A DNA stretch of 64,000 bases from an uncultured Tenacibaculum sp. (GCF_947499065.1 NZ_CANMMT010000008.1:1-64000), one strand, 5' to 3'; counted from the stretch's first letter, positions 5,410 to 13,969 are shown. The notes: a model not told the origin generated them from the letters alone. Made by a program: numbers and translations.

Positions 5410-6393
5410 ATGGGAGCAAATATTGCTGTAAATTCTGACAACAAAGAGACCTGGGGCGGAGGTGGTGCAAAACCATTTGGCGCTAGTTATGGTAAAATGA
5501 TGATGTGGTTTTTCATCGTATCTGATGCATTAACATTTTCAGGTTTTTTAGCAGCGTACGGTTTAACACGTTTTAAGTTTATTGACTCTTGGCCAATAGC
5601 CGATGAGGTATTTACCCACTTTCCAGGGTTACATGGTGTACACGCACCTATGTATTATGTAGCATTAATGACATTTATTTTAATTGTATCGTCGGTAACA
5701 ATGGTATTAGCGGTAGATGCAGGTCATCAAATGAAACAAAAGAAAGTAGCTTGGTATATGTTCGCAACGATTGTTTTTGGTATTATTTTCGTTGGATCAC
5801 AAGCATGGGAGTGGAAAAACTTTATTAACGGTTCGTACGGAGCAGTTAAAACTTCTGATAACCACATTATACAGTTCGTAAAAGATGGACATCAGATAGC
5901 GTTAGCCGATTTTATACACACTGAAAGAAAAGACGACAGAATTCACCATACCCGTAAAAATGGATTATGGTTTGATCAAGAACCAGCAATTTCTCAGTAT
6001 TCGGTAGCACAAGTACAAGAGGCTTTTAAAGCTGATCCTACTTTAAGAATTAGAACTGAAAAATTAAATCCAGAAACTAAACAAAAGATAATTTTATCTA
6101 GAGAAGAAAGTTTAGCACAATTAGCTTTAGCAACTCAAGTTGTTGAAGGGGCTAACTTAAAAGTAAATGAGTATGGTAATCCAATATTTGCAGATTTCTT
6201 CTTCTTTATTACAGGATTCCACGGATTCCACGTATTCTCAGGGATTTTAATTAATATAATCATATTCTTTAATGTTGTATTAGGAACCTACGAGCGTAGA
6301 GGACATTATGAAATGGTTGAAAAAGTAGGTTTATATTGGCACTTTGTAGATTTAGTTTGGGTATTTGTATTTACCTTCTTCTACTTAGTATAA
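5410..6393 (+). CDS. Cytochrome c oxidase subunit III-like protein with inserted domain
   Basis: A 327-aa COX3-family membrane subunit. Its N-terminal half and C-terminal half (FITGFHGFHVFSGI and WHFVDLVWVFVFTFFY) match the family. Between them lies a hydrophilic insertion of roughly 100 residues, about residues 140-260, containing HTERKDDRIHHTRKNGLW and a Gln/Glu-rich helix. The insertion should protrude from the membrane on one side. Such a long COX3 is, as far as I recall, common in Flavobacteriia. It is followed by the COX4-like subunit after 18 bases. Confidence 0.9.
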   Translation: MGANIAVNSDNKETWGGGGAKPFGASYGKMMMWFFIVSDALTFSGFLAAYGLTRFKFIDSWPIADEVFTHFPGLHGVHAPMYYVALMTFILIVSSVTMVLAVDAGHQMKQKKVAWYMFATIVFGIIFVGSQAWEWKNFINGSYGAVKTSDNHIIQFVKDGHQIALADFIHTERKDDRIHHTRKNGLWFDQEPAISQYSVAQVQEAFKADPTLRIRTEKLNPETKQKIILSREESLAQLALATQVVEGANLKVNEYGNPIFADFFFFITGFHGFHVFSGILINIIIFFNVVLGTYERRGHYEMVEKVGLYWHFVDLVWVFVFTFFYLV

Positions 6394-6411
6394 TAAAAAA
6401 ACGATAGTAAA

Positions 6412-6750
6412 ATGGGTCACGCACACGAATCGAATAAAAAAAGAATTTGGATTGTTTTAGCAATCTTAACAATTATAACAACTGTAGAGGTTGTGTTAGG
6501 TATTATAAAGCCTGCATCGTTACATTTACATGGATGGGGAACTAGTTGGTTAAACTGGATTTTCATTATCTTAACAATTGCAAAAGCATACTATATTGCA
6601 TGGGCTTTTATGCACTTAGAAGGTGAAAAAACATGGTTTAGAAGATCAATTGTTTGGACAGGAGTTTTCTTAATATCTTACTTATTATTTATTGTATTGA
6701 TAGAAGGAGATTATTTATATGAAACATTAGCGCCATTAGTAAAATGGTAA
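6412..6750 (+). CDS. Cytochrome c oxidase subunit IV-like protein
   Basis: A 112-aa protein with three membrane segments, starting MGHAHESNKKRIW and containing AKAYYIAWAFMHLEGE, which fits the prokaryotic COX4 (CyoD-like) family that stabilises subunits I and III. It closes the first part of the oxidase operon, and a terminator follows. Confidence 0.88.
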   Translation: MGHAHESNKKRIWIVLAILTIITTVEVVLGIIKPASLHLHGWGTSWLNWIFIILTIAKAYYIAWAFMHLEGEKTWFRRSIVWTGVFLISYLLFIVLIEGDYLYETLAPLVKW

Positions 6751-6763
6751 TTATATAAAATTG

Positions 6764-6794
6764 AAAAAAAAGGTGGTTTTAACCACCTTTTTTT
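6764..6794 (+). terminator. Intrinsic terminator after the cox genes
   Basis: The stem AAGGTGGTT/AACCACCTT has a 2-base loop extended by A/T pairs and is followed by a T-run. It separates the cox3/cox4 genes from the SCO-like genes. Confidence 0.75.
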
Positions 6795-6813
6795 GTCTTT
6801 AATTTGAAATCAA

Positions 6814-7461
6814 ATGAAGGTAACTAAAAAACACATAGTTCTATTTGCATTATTTATAGTGCCCTTATTATTTTATATATTCCTATCACTTGGAATTAAT
6901 AATTTTGCAAAACTACCAGTACTAACTGAAAACGTCATAGATATTTCGTCAATTAATAAAAAACACACATTTGATAGAAAAATATCAATTGTTACTTTTT
7001 TGGGAACTAATATTGACGAAGCAAAAGGAGAGTTATTTAATTTAAATGAAAAGATTTACAAACCATTTTATGGGTTTAAAGATTTTCAATTAATAGTAAT
7101 TGCGCCGAAAGGAATGGAAGATAAAGTTGTAAAACTTCAAAAAGACATTGGAGCATTTACAAACATGATTAAGTGGAATTTTGTATTTGCTAATGAAGCA
7201 GAGATAAAAGTGTTGTTTGATAGTTTTAAAACCAATCAATCATTAGATAATGTATTACACACATCAAAGGCTTTTATTATAGATAAAGAAATGCACTTAA
7301 GAGGAAGGGCTGATGATGAAGATAGTGCAAATGGAAAGTTGTTTGGCTATAATATGAAATCGGTAGCTGAGTTAAATAATAAAATGAAAGATGATGTTAA
7401 AGTGGTGTTAGCAGAATATCGCTTAGCATTAAAAAAGAACAATGCTGATAGACAAATATAA
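6814..7461 (+). CDS. SCO-like thioredoxin-fold membrane protein lacking cysteines
   Basis: A 215-aa protein with an N-terminal anchor (FALFIVPLLFYIFLSLG) and a periplasmic domain. The ending KAFIIDKEMHLRGRADDED, a Tyr-containing linker and a terminal helix line up with the equivalent LVDKDGYIRSRYDD and last helix of the SCO1 protein encoded next door. It contains no cysteine at all, so the CxxxC copper site is absent. It is probably a degenerate SCO paralogue with a structural or chaperone role in oxidase assembly. I know of no named function. Confidence 0.6.
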   Translation: MKVTKKHIVLFALFIVPLLFYIFLSLGINNFAKLPVLTENVIDISSINKKHTFDRKISIVTFLGTNIDEAKGELFNLNEKIYKPFYGFKDFQLIVIAPKGMEDKVVKLQKDIGAFTNMIKWNFVFANEAEIKVLFDSFKTNQSLDNVLHTSKAFIIDKEMHLRGRADDEDSANGKLFGYNMKSVAELNNKMKDDVKVVLAEYRLALKKNNADRQI

Positions 7462-7472
7462 AAGCTAATACT

Positions 7473-8120
7473 ATGAAAAAACAAAATTATTCATACATAG
7501 GAATTTCATTCATTATCTTATTATTTGGTATTTATTCAGTACCCAAAATTGTTAAACATTTTAAGAAAGCAGACTTATATAAATATACTAAGGTTCCAGA
7601 TTTTGAATTCACAAATCAACACGGAGAAACCATATCTAATAAAGATTATGAAGGTAAAGTATATGTGGTAGAGTTTTTCTTTGCTACTTGTCCAACAATT
7701 TGTCCAATAATGAATGCAAGGTTAGTGGAGGTTCAAAACGAATTTATGGGGAATCCAAATTTTGGTATTGCATCGTTTTCAATAACGCCAGAGATAGATA
7801 CACCAAAGCAGTTAAAAGCATATGCTAAAAGAAATGGTATAAACCATAAAAACTGGCATATGTTAACAGGTAAGCCAGAAGAAGTTGTGTATAATTTATC
7901 AAATGATGGATTTAAATTATTCGTTGGAAAAGGTGAAGTATCTCATGGTGGATTTGAGCATTCGGGGTTATTTGCTTTGGTAGATAAAGATGGATATATC
8001 CGTTCACGTTATGACGATCAAGGTAATCCAATAGGTTATTATAGAGCGTTAGAAGAACATGGTTTTGATAATCAAATAAAAGAATTAAAAGAAGATATAA
8101 AATTATTGTTAAAGGAGTAA
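7473..8120 (+). CDS. SCO1/SenC family copper chaperone
   Basis: A 215-aa protein with an N-terminal membrane anchor and a thioredoxin-like domain exposed to the periplasm. The copper site is visible: C73-P-T-I-C77 within FFATCPTICP, and His163 in FEHSGLFALVD. The family delivers copper to the CuA centre of cytochrome oxidase subunit II. It follows the cysteine-free paralogue after 11 bases and precedes DUF420 by one base, so these genes form one unit. Confidence 0.92.
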   Translation: MKKQNYSYIGISFIILLFGIYSVPKIVKHFKKADLYKYTKVPDFEFTNQHGETISNKDYEGKVYVVEFFFATCPTICPIMNARLVEVQNEFMGNPNFGIASFSITPEIDTPKQLKAYAKRNGINHKNWHMLTGKPEEVVYNLSNDGFKLFVGKGEVSHGGFEHSGLFALVDKDGYIRSRYDDQGNPIGYYRALEEHGFDNQIKELKEDIKLLLKE

Positions 8121-8121
8121 T

Positions 8122-8643
8122 ATGAGTGCAGAAGAAAAAAAATATAAAAGGTTTATAACAATTGTATCTATAGTAATTCCAGTAGCAGTAGCGGCATTGT
8201 TTGGGATTAAAATACCAAATGTTGAACCCTTAACTTTTTTACCACCTATATATGCAAGTATAAATGCATTAACAGCTGTGTTATTAGTAGCATCGGTAGT
8301 AGCTATAAAAAAAGGAAATAAAAAACTTCATGAGCAATTAAATACAACTGCAATTATCTGTTCGGCATTGTTTTTAGTGATGTATGTAGCATATCATATG
8401 ACTTCAGATTCGACAAAATTTGGAGGAGAAGGGCTAATAAAATATATATACTTGTTTATTTTATTAACACATATTGTATTGTCGGTAATAATTATTCCTT
8501 TTGTGTTAGTTACATTTATGAGAGCGCGTTTAGGAAAATTTCCAGAGCATAAGAAAATAGCAAAAATCACATTTCCATTATGGTTATATGTGGCAGTAAC
8601 AGGAGTAATAGTATATATAATGATATCGCCATATTATGTTTAA
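8122..8643 (+). CDS. DUF420 family membrane protein
   Basis: A 173-aa protein with about five transmembrane helices. Conserved histidines lie in YHMTSD, LTHIVLSV and HKKIAKITFPLWLY, typical of DUF420, a family encoded beside cytochrome oxidase and SCO genes in Bacteroidota and Bacilli. The biochemical role is not established; the context indicates oxidase assembly or haem handling. Confidence 0.88.
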   Translation: MSAEEKKYKRFITIVSIVIPVAVAALFGIKIPNVEPLTFLPPIYASINALTAVLLVASVVAIKKGNKKLHEQLNTTAIICSALFLVMYVAYHMTSDSTKFGGEGLIKYIYLFILLTHIVLSVIIIPFVLVTFMRARLGKFPEHKKIAKITFPLWLYVAVTGVIVYIMISPYYV

Positions 8644-8848
8644 AAAAATAGTTTTAATTCTACTATTAATAGTTTCAGGAAATGCATCTGCACAGTGTGC
8701 AATGTGTAAAGCGGTAGTAGAAGGAGGTAATGAAACAATGGCAGAAGGAGTTAATAATGGAATAACTTATTTAATGGTATTTCCCTATATATTAGTGGGA
8801 TTATTATTCTATTTTATTTATCGCCATAAAAAGGCTTCAAAAAATTAA
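8636..8848 (+). CDS. Small membrane protein with CxxC, unknown
   Basis: A 70-aa protein with a signal peptide ending SGNASAQ, then CAMCKAVVEGG, and one C-terminal transmembrane helix (YLMVFPYILVGLLFYFIY) with a basic tail. Its start overlaps the DUF420 stop by 8 bases, so it belongs to the oxidase-assembly unit. The exported CxxC could bind copper or undergo thiol exchange with SCO; this is inference. Confidence 0.7.
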   Translation: MFKKIVLILLLIVSGNASAQCAMCKAVVEGGNETMAEGVNNGITYLMVFPYILVGLLFYFIYRHKKASKN

Positions 8849-8917
8849 CAGTCTAATAAGAGTTTTTTTTTGTAACATATTCTATTTTTAGTCGTCATAT
8901 AAAAACAGTTTTAAAAA

Positions 8918-8948
8918 AATGTTCGATTTTGAATCAAATAATGTTCGG
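8918..8948 (+). repeat. 22-bp-spaced direct repeat upstream of the TolC-like gene
   Basis: AATGTTCG occurs at 8918-8925 and 8940-8947, each followed by an AATCAAA block. The spacing resembles that of LytTR operators, but both copies deviate from the consensus at the third position, so this is only a possible regulator site. Confidence 0.3.
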
Positions 8949-9044
8949 AATCAAACAGTTAAATGAAATTGAAAAACAACTAGTACTCTGGAATTCAGAA
9001 GATTATATTTTATTTCTTTTTGGAATACCAATTGACTAACTATA

Positions 9045-10391
9045 ATGAACAAAAAAATATTCGTCTTGAAAACAAAAATTGTATTACTAGGAGCTCTATT
9101 AGTCTCATTAACAGGTTTTTCTCAAAAACAATGGACGCTTAAAGAGTGTGTAGACCATGCGTTGAAAAACAACATTACAATCAAACAAAATAAGCTAAGT
9201 GTACAACTTGCTGAAAAAGATGTAGCTATTGCTAAGGGGAATTTTCTGCCAGATTTAAATGCATCTTCAAATGGTTCTGTAAATTTTGGTTCTTCAATTG
9301 GTCAAAATGGATCAAGGATTTCTGCCGATAACTTCAGGTTAAGTGGAAGTTTAAGAACTTCAACAACTTTGTTTAATGGATTTAGAAATTTAAATACTTA
9401 CAAACAAGCGAAATTAGGAGTAGAAGGAAGTAAATTAGATTTAGAAGTTATTGAAAATGATATTTCTTTAAATGTTGTAAATACTTATCTGAACGTGTTA
9501 TTTGCTAAAGAAAATTTAAACGTAGCTAAAATTCAGGCTGAAATAAGTAAAAAACAAATTGATAGAGCCAAAGCTCAGTTTGAGGCTGGTGCAGTGCCTA
9601 AAGGTGATTTGTTAAATGTTCAATCTACAGCAGCAACAGATGCTCAAAATGTAGTTACTCAAGAGAATACATTAAATTTAGCTTTATTAAGATTATCGCA
9701 ATTGTTACAATTACCATATGAAGGTTTTGATGTTCAAACAATAGATTTAAATTCTCCCTCTGGTGCATTATTGTATGATAATTCGAATGTAGTTTTCGAA
9801 AAAGCAGTTAAAAATAGACCTGAGATAGCTAAAGCAGAATTAAATGTTAAGAATGCAGACCTTTCTATCGATTTAGCTAAAGGAGCTTATTTACCTAGTT
9901 TATCATTTGATGCAAGTGCAGGAAGTTCATATCAGCACTTTTTCAATACCAATATTTTTTCTAATGAGTATTTATTTAAACAAATAAATGACAACTTAGG
10001 TTATAGTGTTGGTTTGTCATTAAACATTCCAATATTTAATCGTTTTCAAACAAAAAATAGAGTTTCGAAATCTATTATCAGTAAAGAAAACTCAGAGTTA
10101 GCTTTAGAGAATCAAAAATTACAGTTGCGTCAAACAATAGAGCAATCGTTTTTAGATGCGAAAGCAGCAGCAAAAACATTTGAAGCAGCAAAAGTATCTT
10201 TAGATGCCCAAAAAGAAGCTTTTAAAAATGCACAAGTAAGTTATGATTATGGTTCAATGACTCAGTTTGATTTTGATCAAGTTCGTAATCGTTTAGTTAA
10301 TGCAGAAGGAGCTATGATTAGAGCTAAATACGATTATGTGTTTAAAACAAAAGTATTAAAGTTCTACTTTGGAGAGTCGATAGTAGATTAG
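9045..10391 (+). CDS. TolC family outer-membrane efflux protein
   Basis: A 448-aa protein with a signal peptide (LLGALLVSLTGFSQ) and two repeats of the outer-membrane efflux protein fold. The first begins WTLKECVDHALKNN and the second falls around AVKNRPEIAKAELN, each followed by long coiled-coil helices. No membrane-fusion protein or RND pump is adjacent in the window, so its partner is elsewhere. A strong terminator follows. Confidence 0.9.
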   Translation: MNKKIFVLKTKIVLLGALLVSLTGFSQKQWTLKECVDHALKNNITIKQNKLSVQLAEKDVAIAKGNFLPDLNASSNGSVNFGSSIGQNGSRISADNFRLSGSLRTSTTLFNGFRNLNTYKQAKLGVEGSKLDLEVIENDISLNVVNTYLNVLFAKENLNVAKIQAEISKKQIDRAKAQFEAGAVPKGDLLNVQSTAATDAQNVVTQENTLNLALLRLSQLLQLPYEGFDVQTIDLNSPSGALLYDNSNVVFEKAVKNRPEIAKAELNVKNADLSIDLAKGAYLPSLSFDASAGSSYQHFFNTNIFSNEYLFKQINDNLGYSVGLSLNIPIFNRFQTKNRVSKSIISKENSELALENQKLQLRQTIEQSFLDAKAAAKTFEAAKVSLDAQKEAFKNAQVSYDYGSMTQFDFDQVRNRLVNAEGAMIRAKYDYVFKTKVLKFYFGESIVD

Positions 10392-10412
10392 ATATAAAGT
10401 TTATATAAAAAG

Positions 10413-10447
10413 AAAAACCTCGTTAAGTAAAAATTAACGAGGTTTTT
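10413..10447 (+). terminator. Intrinsic terminator after the TolC-like gene
   Basis: The stem AAAAACCTCGTTAA/TTAACGAGGTTTTT has a 7-base loop and flanking A and T runs. Confidence 0.85.
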
Positions 10448-10457
10448 CTTTATAATG

Positions 10458-10465
10458 TATCTTTG
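10458..10465 (+). promoter_or_regulatory. Promoter -7 element of tsaB, decides the start
   Basis: TATCTTTG matches TAnnTTTG. It overlaps the in-frame TTG at 10463, which therefore cannot lie in the mRNA; translation must begin further down. Confidence 0.6.
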
Positions 10466-10483
10466 CAAAAAAGTATTATTAGT

Positions 10484-11161
10484 TTGGCATTAATTTTAAA
10501 TATAGAAACGGCTACTAAAAACTGTTCAGTAAGTATTGCAGAAAACGGAAAGGTTTTAGCTATTAGAGAATTAAACGAAGGAAGTTATTCACATGCGGAA
10601 AAATTACATCCTTTTATACAAGAGGTTTTAGAAGAACTAGCATTAACCACTAGTAAGTTAGATGCTATAGCAGTAAGTAAAGGTCCTGGTTCTTATACAG
10701 GACTTCGTATAGGGGTTTCAGCAGCAAAAGGGCTTTGTTTTTCAATAGACAAGCCATTGATATCGCTAGAAACATTAAAGTCGTTAGCCCGTAGTATAAA
10801 TGTTGAAGAAGGGCTAATAGTACCAATGATTGATGCGCGTAGGATGGAAGTATATTCTGCAATATATAATTCAAACTATGAACAAGAGAGAGAAATACAA
10901 GCTCAAATAATTGATGAAAACTCATTTAAGGAAGAGTTATCGAAAGGGAAAGTGTATTTCTTAGGTGATGGAGCAGGAAAGTGTAAAGAAGTTATTACAC
11001 ATGAAAATGCTGTATTTGTAGATGGAAAGTTTCCTTCATCAAAAGAAATGGCTGCATTAAGTTATGAGAAGTACAAAAAAAACGACATCGAAGATGTCGC
11101 TTATTTTGAACCTTTTTATTTAAAAGATTTTATTGTAATTCCAGAAAAAAAGAAGGTTTAA
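10484..11161 (+). CDS. tsaB: tRNA threonylcarbamoyladenosine biosynthesis protein TsaB
   Basis: A 225-aa ASKHA-fold protein. It starts ALILNIETATKNCSVSIAE and carries SKGPGSYTGLRIGVSAAKGL, the TsaB signature. TsaB partners TsaD and TsaE to make t6A37 in ANN-reading tRNAs. The TTG at 10484 is chosen because it gives the usual family N-terminus, whereas the earlier TTG at 10463 lies inside the -7 promoter element. The stop overlaps that of the convergent channel gene within a shared hairpin. Confidence 0.9.
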   Translation: MALILNIETATKNCSVSIAENGKVLAIRELNEGSYSHAEKLHPFIQEVLEELALTTSKLDAIAVSKGPGSYTGLRIGVSAAKGLCFSIDKPLISLETLKSLARSINVEEGLIVPMIDARRMEVYSAIYNSNYEQEREIQAQIIDENSFKEELSKGKVYFLGDGAGKCKEVITHENAVFVDGKFPSSKEMAALSYEKYKKNDIEDVAYFEPFYLKDFIVIPEKKKV

Positions 11162-11171
11162 CCTTCTTTTT
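11147..11171. terminator. Bidirectional terminator over two convergent stops
   Basis: AAAAAGAAGG/CCTTCTTTTT forms a near-perfect palindrome with A and T runs on each side, and the stop codons of tsaB and the MscS gene lie in its loop. Confidence 0.7.
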
Positions 11172-11964
11172 GAATTTCCACAGAGTGTGGATAAGGAATT
11201 TCGATACCAGCTTTGTCTAAAGCTAATTTTACGTTTTCAGTAGTTTCGAAGTAAACATCCCAATAGTTAGGAGTTTCCGTCCATGGTCTCACAGCAAAGT
11301 TTACAGAACTATCTGCTAATTCAGAAACATTAACACTAGGAGCAGGGTTTTTTAATACTTTAGGGTTAGATGTTAAAACATCCATTAAAATTTCCTTTGT
11401 TTGTTTAATGTCGGCATCATACGATACACCAAAAGTTAAATCAACTCTTAATTTACCTTCAGCTGTATAATTAATAATGTTACCGTTAGATAAAGCACCA
11501 TTAGGAATAATAGCTAATTTGTTTCCTGGAGTGTTTATGTGAGTAGTAAACACTTGAATTTCTTTTACTACACCAGTTACACCTTGCGCTTCGATTAAAT
11601 CACCAATTTTAAAAGGTTTAAAAATCATAATTAAAGCTCCTCCGGCAAAATTTGATAATGATCCTTGTAAAGCCAAACCAACAGCAAGACCAGCAGCACC
11701 AATAATAGCAGCAAAAGATGTTGTTGCAACTCCTAAGTTAGAAATAACAGTAACAAATAATAAAGCTTTTAAAGACCAGCTTAATAAATCGCCCAAAAAC
11801 TTCTGTAGTGTAACATCTACGTTACGTTTGTTCATTATTTTTTTAAAGGTTCCTACAACAAATTTAATGGCAAATAATCCTACAATTAAAATTGCTAAAG
11901 CAGTTAGTACCTTAGGTGTGTAATCAATTAATAAGCTTTGAAACTTATCTAAATACTCTTTCAT
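11158..11964 (-). CDS. Small-conductance mechanosensitive channel, MscS family
   Basis: A 268-aa inner-membrane channel that releases solutes on hypo-osmotic shock. Two or three N-terminal helices lead to the pore helix AAGLAVGLALQGSLSNFAGG, followed by the MscS beta domain (FKIGDLIEAQGVTGVVKEI, IPNGALSNGNIIN) and a C-terminal alpha/beta domain. The length is close to E. coli MscS (286). It is monocistronic and convergent with tsaB. Confidence 0.92.
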   Translation of the reverse strand: MKEYLDKFQSLLIDYTPKVLTALAILIVGLFAIKFVVGTFKKIMNKRNVDVTLQKFLGDLLSWSLKALLFVTVISNLGVATTSFAAIIGAAGLAVGLALQGSLSNFAGGALIMIFKPFKIGDLIEAQGVTGVVKEIQVFTTHINTPGNKLAIIPNGALSNGNIINYTAEGKLRVDLTFGVSYDADIKQTKEILMDVLTSNPKVLKNPAPSVNVSELADSSVNFAVRPWTETPNYWDVYFETTENVKLALDKAGIEIPYPHSVEIQKEG

Positions 11965-12028
11965 GTTTAAGTTTTTAAAAAATTAATAAAATGTAAGTAG
12001 CGTTAGTTTTTTAAAAAGTGAAGCAAAG

Positions 12029-12382
12029 TTACAGTATCAATAACAATATACCAATTAAAGAAGGTATAGATTGAACAAAGAATATTCTAGGTTTTTTTGT
12101 TGAATAGGCACCATAAATTCCAGCAACAAAAACACAGCCTAAGAAGAAAAGAGCTACATCAGTTTTTACAGATAAAATAGACCAAATCAAACCAGCAGCT
12201 AAAAAACCATTATATAACCCCTGATTGGCAGCTAATATTTTAGTTTCTTCTGCATATTCTTTCGATTTTAAACCAAAGGTTTTAATTCCTTTTGGTTTGG
12301 TCCATAAAACCATTTCTAAAATAACTATATAAATATGGATTAACGCTACTAAGGCAACGAAAAATAATTGAGGATAGGTCAT
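12029..12382 (-). CDS. DUF1304 family membrane protein
   Basis: A 117-aa protein with four hydrophobic segments. The motif LEMVLWTKPKG after the first helix and NQGLYNGFLAAGL are typical of DUF1304. The function is unknown. It stands alone between the MscS and dodecin genes. Confidence 0.85.
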   Translation of the reverse strand: MTYPQLFFVALVALIHIYIVILEMVLWTKPKGIKTFGLKSKEYAEETKILAANQGLYNGFLAAGLIWSILSVKTDVALFFLGCVFVAGIYGAYSTKKPRIFFVQSIPSLIGILLLIL

Positions 12383-12501
12383 TGTTAAATTGTTTTTTAG
12401 GTTAGTTAATAGATGTTTTTTAATGACAACAAAGTTTATTTACACAAACATATACAAAAAATATAGAGAAATTAGTATGAGTTTTTAAGAGTTGTGGGCA
12501 T

Positions 12502-12531
12502 AAAAAAACGATACTGTACACAATATCGTTT
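12502..12531 (-). terminator. Terminator after dodecin
   Basis: The stem AAACGATA/TATCGTTT has a 10-base loop; on the minus strand a run of seven T follows. Confidence 0.7.
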
Positions 12532-12555
12532 AAATAGTAGTTAGTTAATATAGTG

Positions 12556-12756
12556 TTACTTTACTTCAAAAGTAACTTTTAAGTTAACTCTAAACTCAGT
12601 TACTTCATCATCGTTTACAACTACGCTTTGCGATTGTACAAATGCTGATTTAATTCCTTTAACTGATTTAGAAGCTTGTTTTACGGCTTTCCTGGTAGCA
12701 TCTTCCCAACTTTTGTCAGAATTAGCTAAAATTTCAATAACTTTCATTACTGCCAT
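12556..12756 (-). CDS. Dodecin family protein
   Basis: A 66-aa protein with the dodecin pattern: a first strand with VMKVIEILANS, the conserved SWEDATRKAVKQASKSVKGI helix whose Trp stacks on flavin, and VNDDEVTEFRVNLKVTFEV. Dodecins are dodecameric flavin-storage proteins of the cytosol. It is monocistronic with its own terminator. Confidence 0.9.
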   Translation of the reverse strand: MAVMKVIEILANSDKSWEDATRKAVKQASKSVKGIKSAFVQSQSVVVNDDEVTEFRVNLKVTFEVK

Positions 12757-12887
12757 AATAATTTCTTTAATGATTTATACCTCATAAATATACGAATTTT
12801 AAAGGTGATTTCTTTGTAAAAAAACACGATTAAAACTTAATGTTAAATTAATGTTACGAAAATGTTTCAATTATGTAAATATTTTTA

Positions 12888-12895
12888 TATATTTG
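12888..12895 (+). promoter_or_regulatory. Promoter -7 element
   Basis: TATATTTG matches TAnnTTTG and lies 33 bases before the ATG at 12928. Confidence 0.55.
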
Positions 12896-12927
12896 TAATG
12901 TAAGTGTTAATCCTTAAAAGTTTAGAT

Positions 12928-13275
12928 ATGAAGAAATTAATAATAGCCGCTTGTGTTTTATCAGTATCATTATTACAAGCTCAAGATACAGAACCAAAAT
13001 TTGAAAAATCAGGAGATTTAGTAAAAGCAACTTATTTTTATAAGGATGGTAAAGTAAAGGAGCAAGGTTTCTTCAAAAACAAAAAGTTAACAGGGACATG
13101 GACTTCTTTCGATGAGAAAGGAAATAAAACCGTTATTGCACATTACGAAGCAGGAAAAAAAGTAGGTAAGTGGTTTATGTGGAAAGAAGATGGACTGAAA
13201 GAAATTGATTATAACAACAATGTTATAGCAAGTGTGCAAACATGGAAAGAAGAAACTAAAATGGCTATCAAGTAG
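12928..13275 (+). CDS. Exported MORN-like repeat protein, unknown
   Basis: A 115-aa protein with signal peptide MKKLIIAACVLSVSLLQAQ. Repeats of the MORN-variant/YwqK type follow: YFYKDGKVKEQGFFKNKKL, GTWTSFDEKGN, HYEAGKKVGKW. ATG 12928 is chosen over the longer frame because it starts the signal peptide and lies 33 bases after a -7 element. Such proteins are frequent in Flavobacteriia; their function is unclear. Confidence 0.8.
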   Translation: MKKLIIAACVLSVSLLQAQDTEPKFEKSGDLVKATYFYKDGKVKEQGFFKNKKLTGTWTSFDEKGNKTVIAHYEAGKKVGKWFMWKEDGLKEIDYNNNVIASVQTWKEETKMAIK

Positions 13276-13299
13276 TCTTTGGGAGATTAAACAGAATAA

Positions 13300-13332
13300 A
13301 AAAAACCGAGTAGATTTTCTACTCGGTTTTTT
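13300..13332. terminator. Bidirectional terminator
   Basis: The stem AAAAACCGAGTAGA/TCTACTCGGTTTTT has a 3-base loop with A and T runs. It serves the MORN-like gene and the convergent RNase H gene. Confidence 0.85.
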
Positions 13333-13969
13333 ATTTTCTTCCAAAATCAGCAGGAATTTCTCCCCAAGCTTTAGTTTCCCATTTTAATAAAGGGTTTTTA
13401 AAAGAATTTTCTTTTAGCCACTTTTCGGCACGTTTTATTAAGTCTAAAATATCTTTATTCTTCTCATCAAAAACAATATTAGTTCTACATTGTTTTTTTC
13501 GAACCCATCCCATAGCTATTTTCGAATCTGAATAAATAGGTAGTTCATGCATGTTTTTACTTTTTAATAAAGCAATTCCATGAACTAAAGCCAAAAACTC
13601 ACCAATATTATTGGTTCCATTAATAAAAGGCCCCATTTTAAAGATTTCTTTTTTATTGTGAGTTAAAACACCTCTATATTCCATTTTTCCAGGATTACCA
13701 GCACAAGCGGCATCTACAGAGATACTTTCTAAATTAGGATTACCATATTTAGCTTTTTCGGCAGCAGATAGAACAACTTTCTTGGTGTCTTTTCCTTTAT
13801 AGTCGTTATAACTCTTGGTAAACGCAATTTCAGCTTCTTTTTTATCAATAAAGGCCTTGTATTGGGCACCTTCATACCCCGTTATTTGTTTTTTACAAGT
13901 ATTCCAAGAGGTAAAAATACCTTTCTCTTTACCTTGCCAAACAACATAGTATTTTTTCTTTTTAGACAT
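13331..13969 (-). CDS. rnhA: RNase HI with N-terminal viroplasmin (RHBD) domain
   Basis: A 212-aa enzyme that degrades RNA in RNA-DNA hybrids. Residues 1-50 form the hybrid-binding viroplasmin domain (YYVVWQGKEKGIFTSWNTCK, GYEGAQYKAF). The RNase H domain begins near residue 78 with ISVDAACAGNPG (first catalytic Asp), then NIGEFLALVHGI (Glu) and YSDSKIAMGW (Asp). It overlaps the 3' end of purN by 8 bases, so the two are co-translated. Confidence 0.92.
   Translation of the reverse strand: MSKKKKYYVVWQGKEKGIFTSWNTCKKQITGYEGAQYKAFIDKKEAEIAFTKSYNDYKGKDTKKVVLSAAEKAKYGNPNLESISVDAACAGNPGKMEYRGVLTHNKKEIFKMGPFINGTNNIGEFLALVHGIALLKSKNMHELPIYSDSKIAMGWVRKKQCRTNIVFDEKNKDILDLIKRAEKWLKENSFKNPLLKWETKAWGEIPADFGRK

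Noticed and set aside
10463..10483. Longer tsaB start at TTG 10463
   Set aside because: The TTG is part of the -7 promoter element TATCTTTG, so it would not be in the mRNA; TTG 10484 gives the usual family N-terminus.
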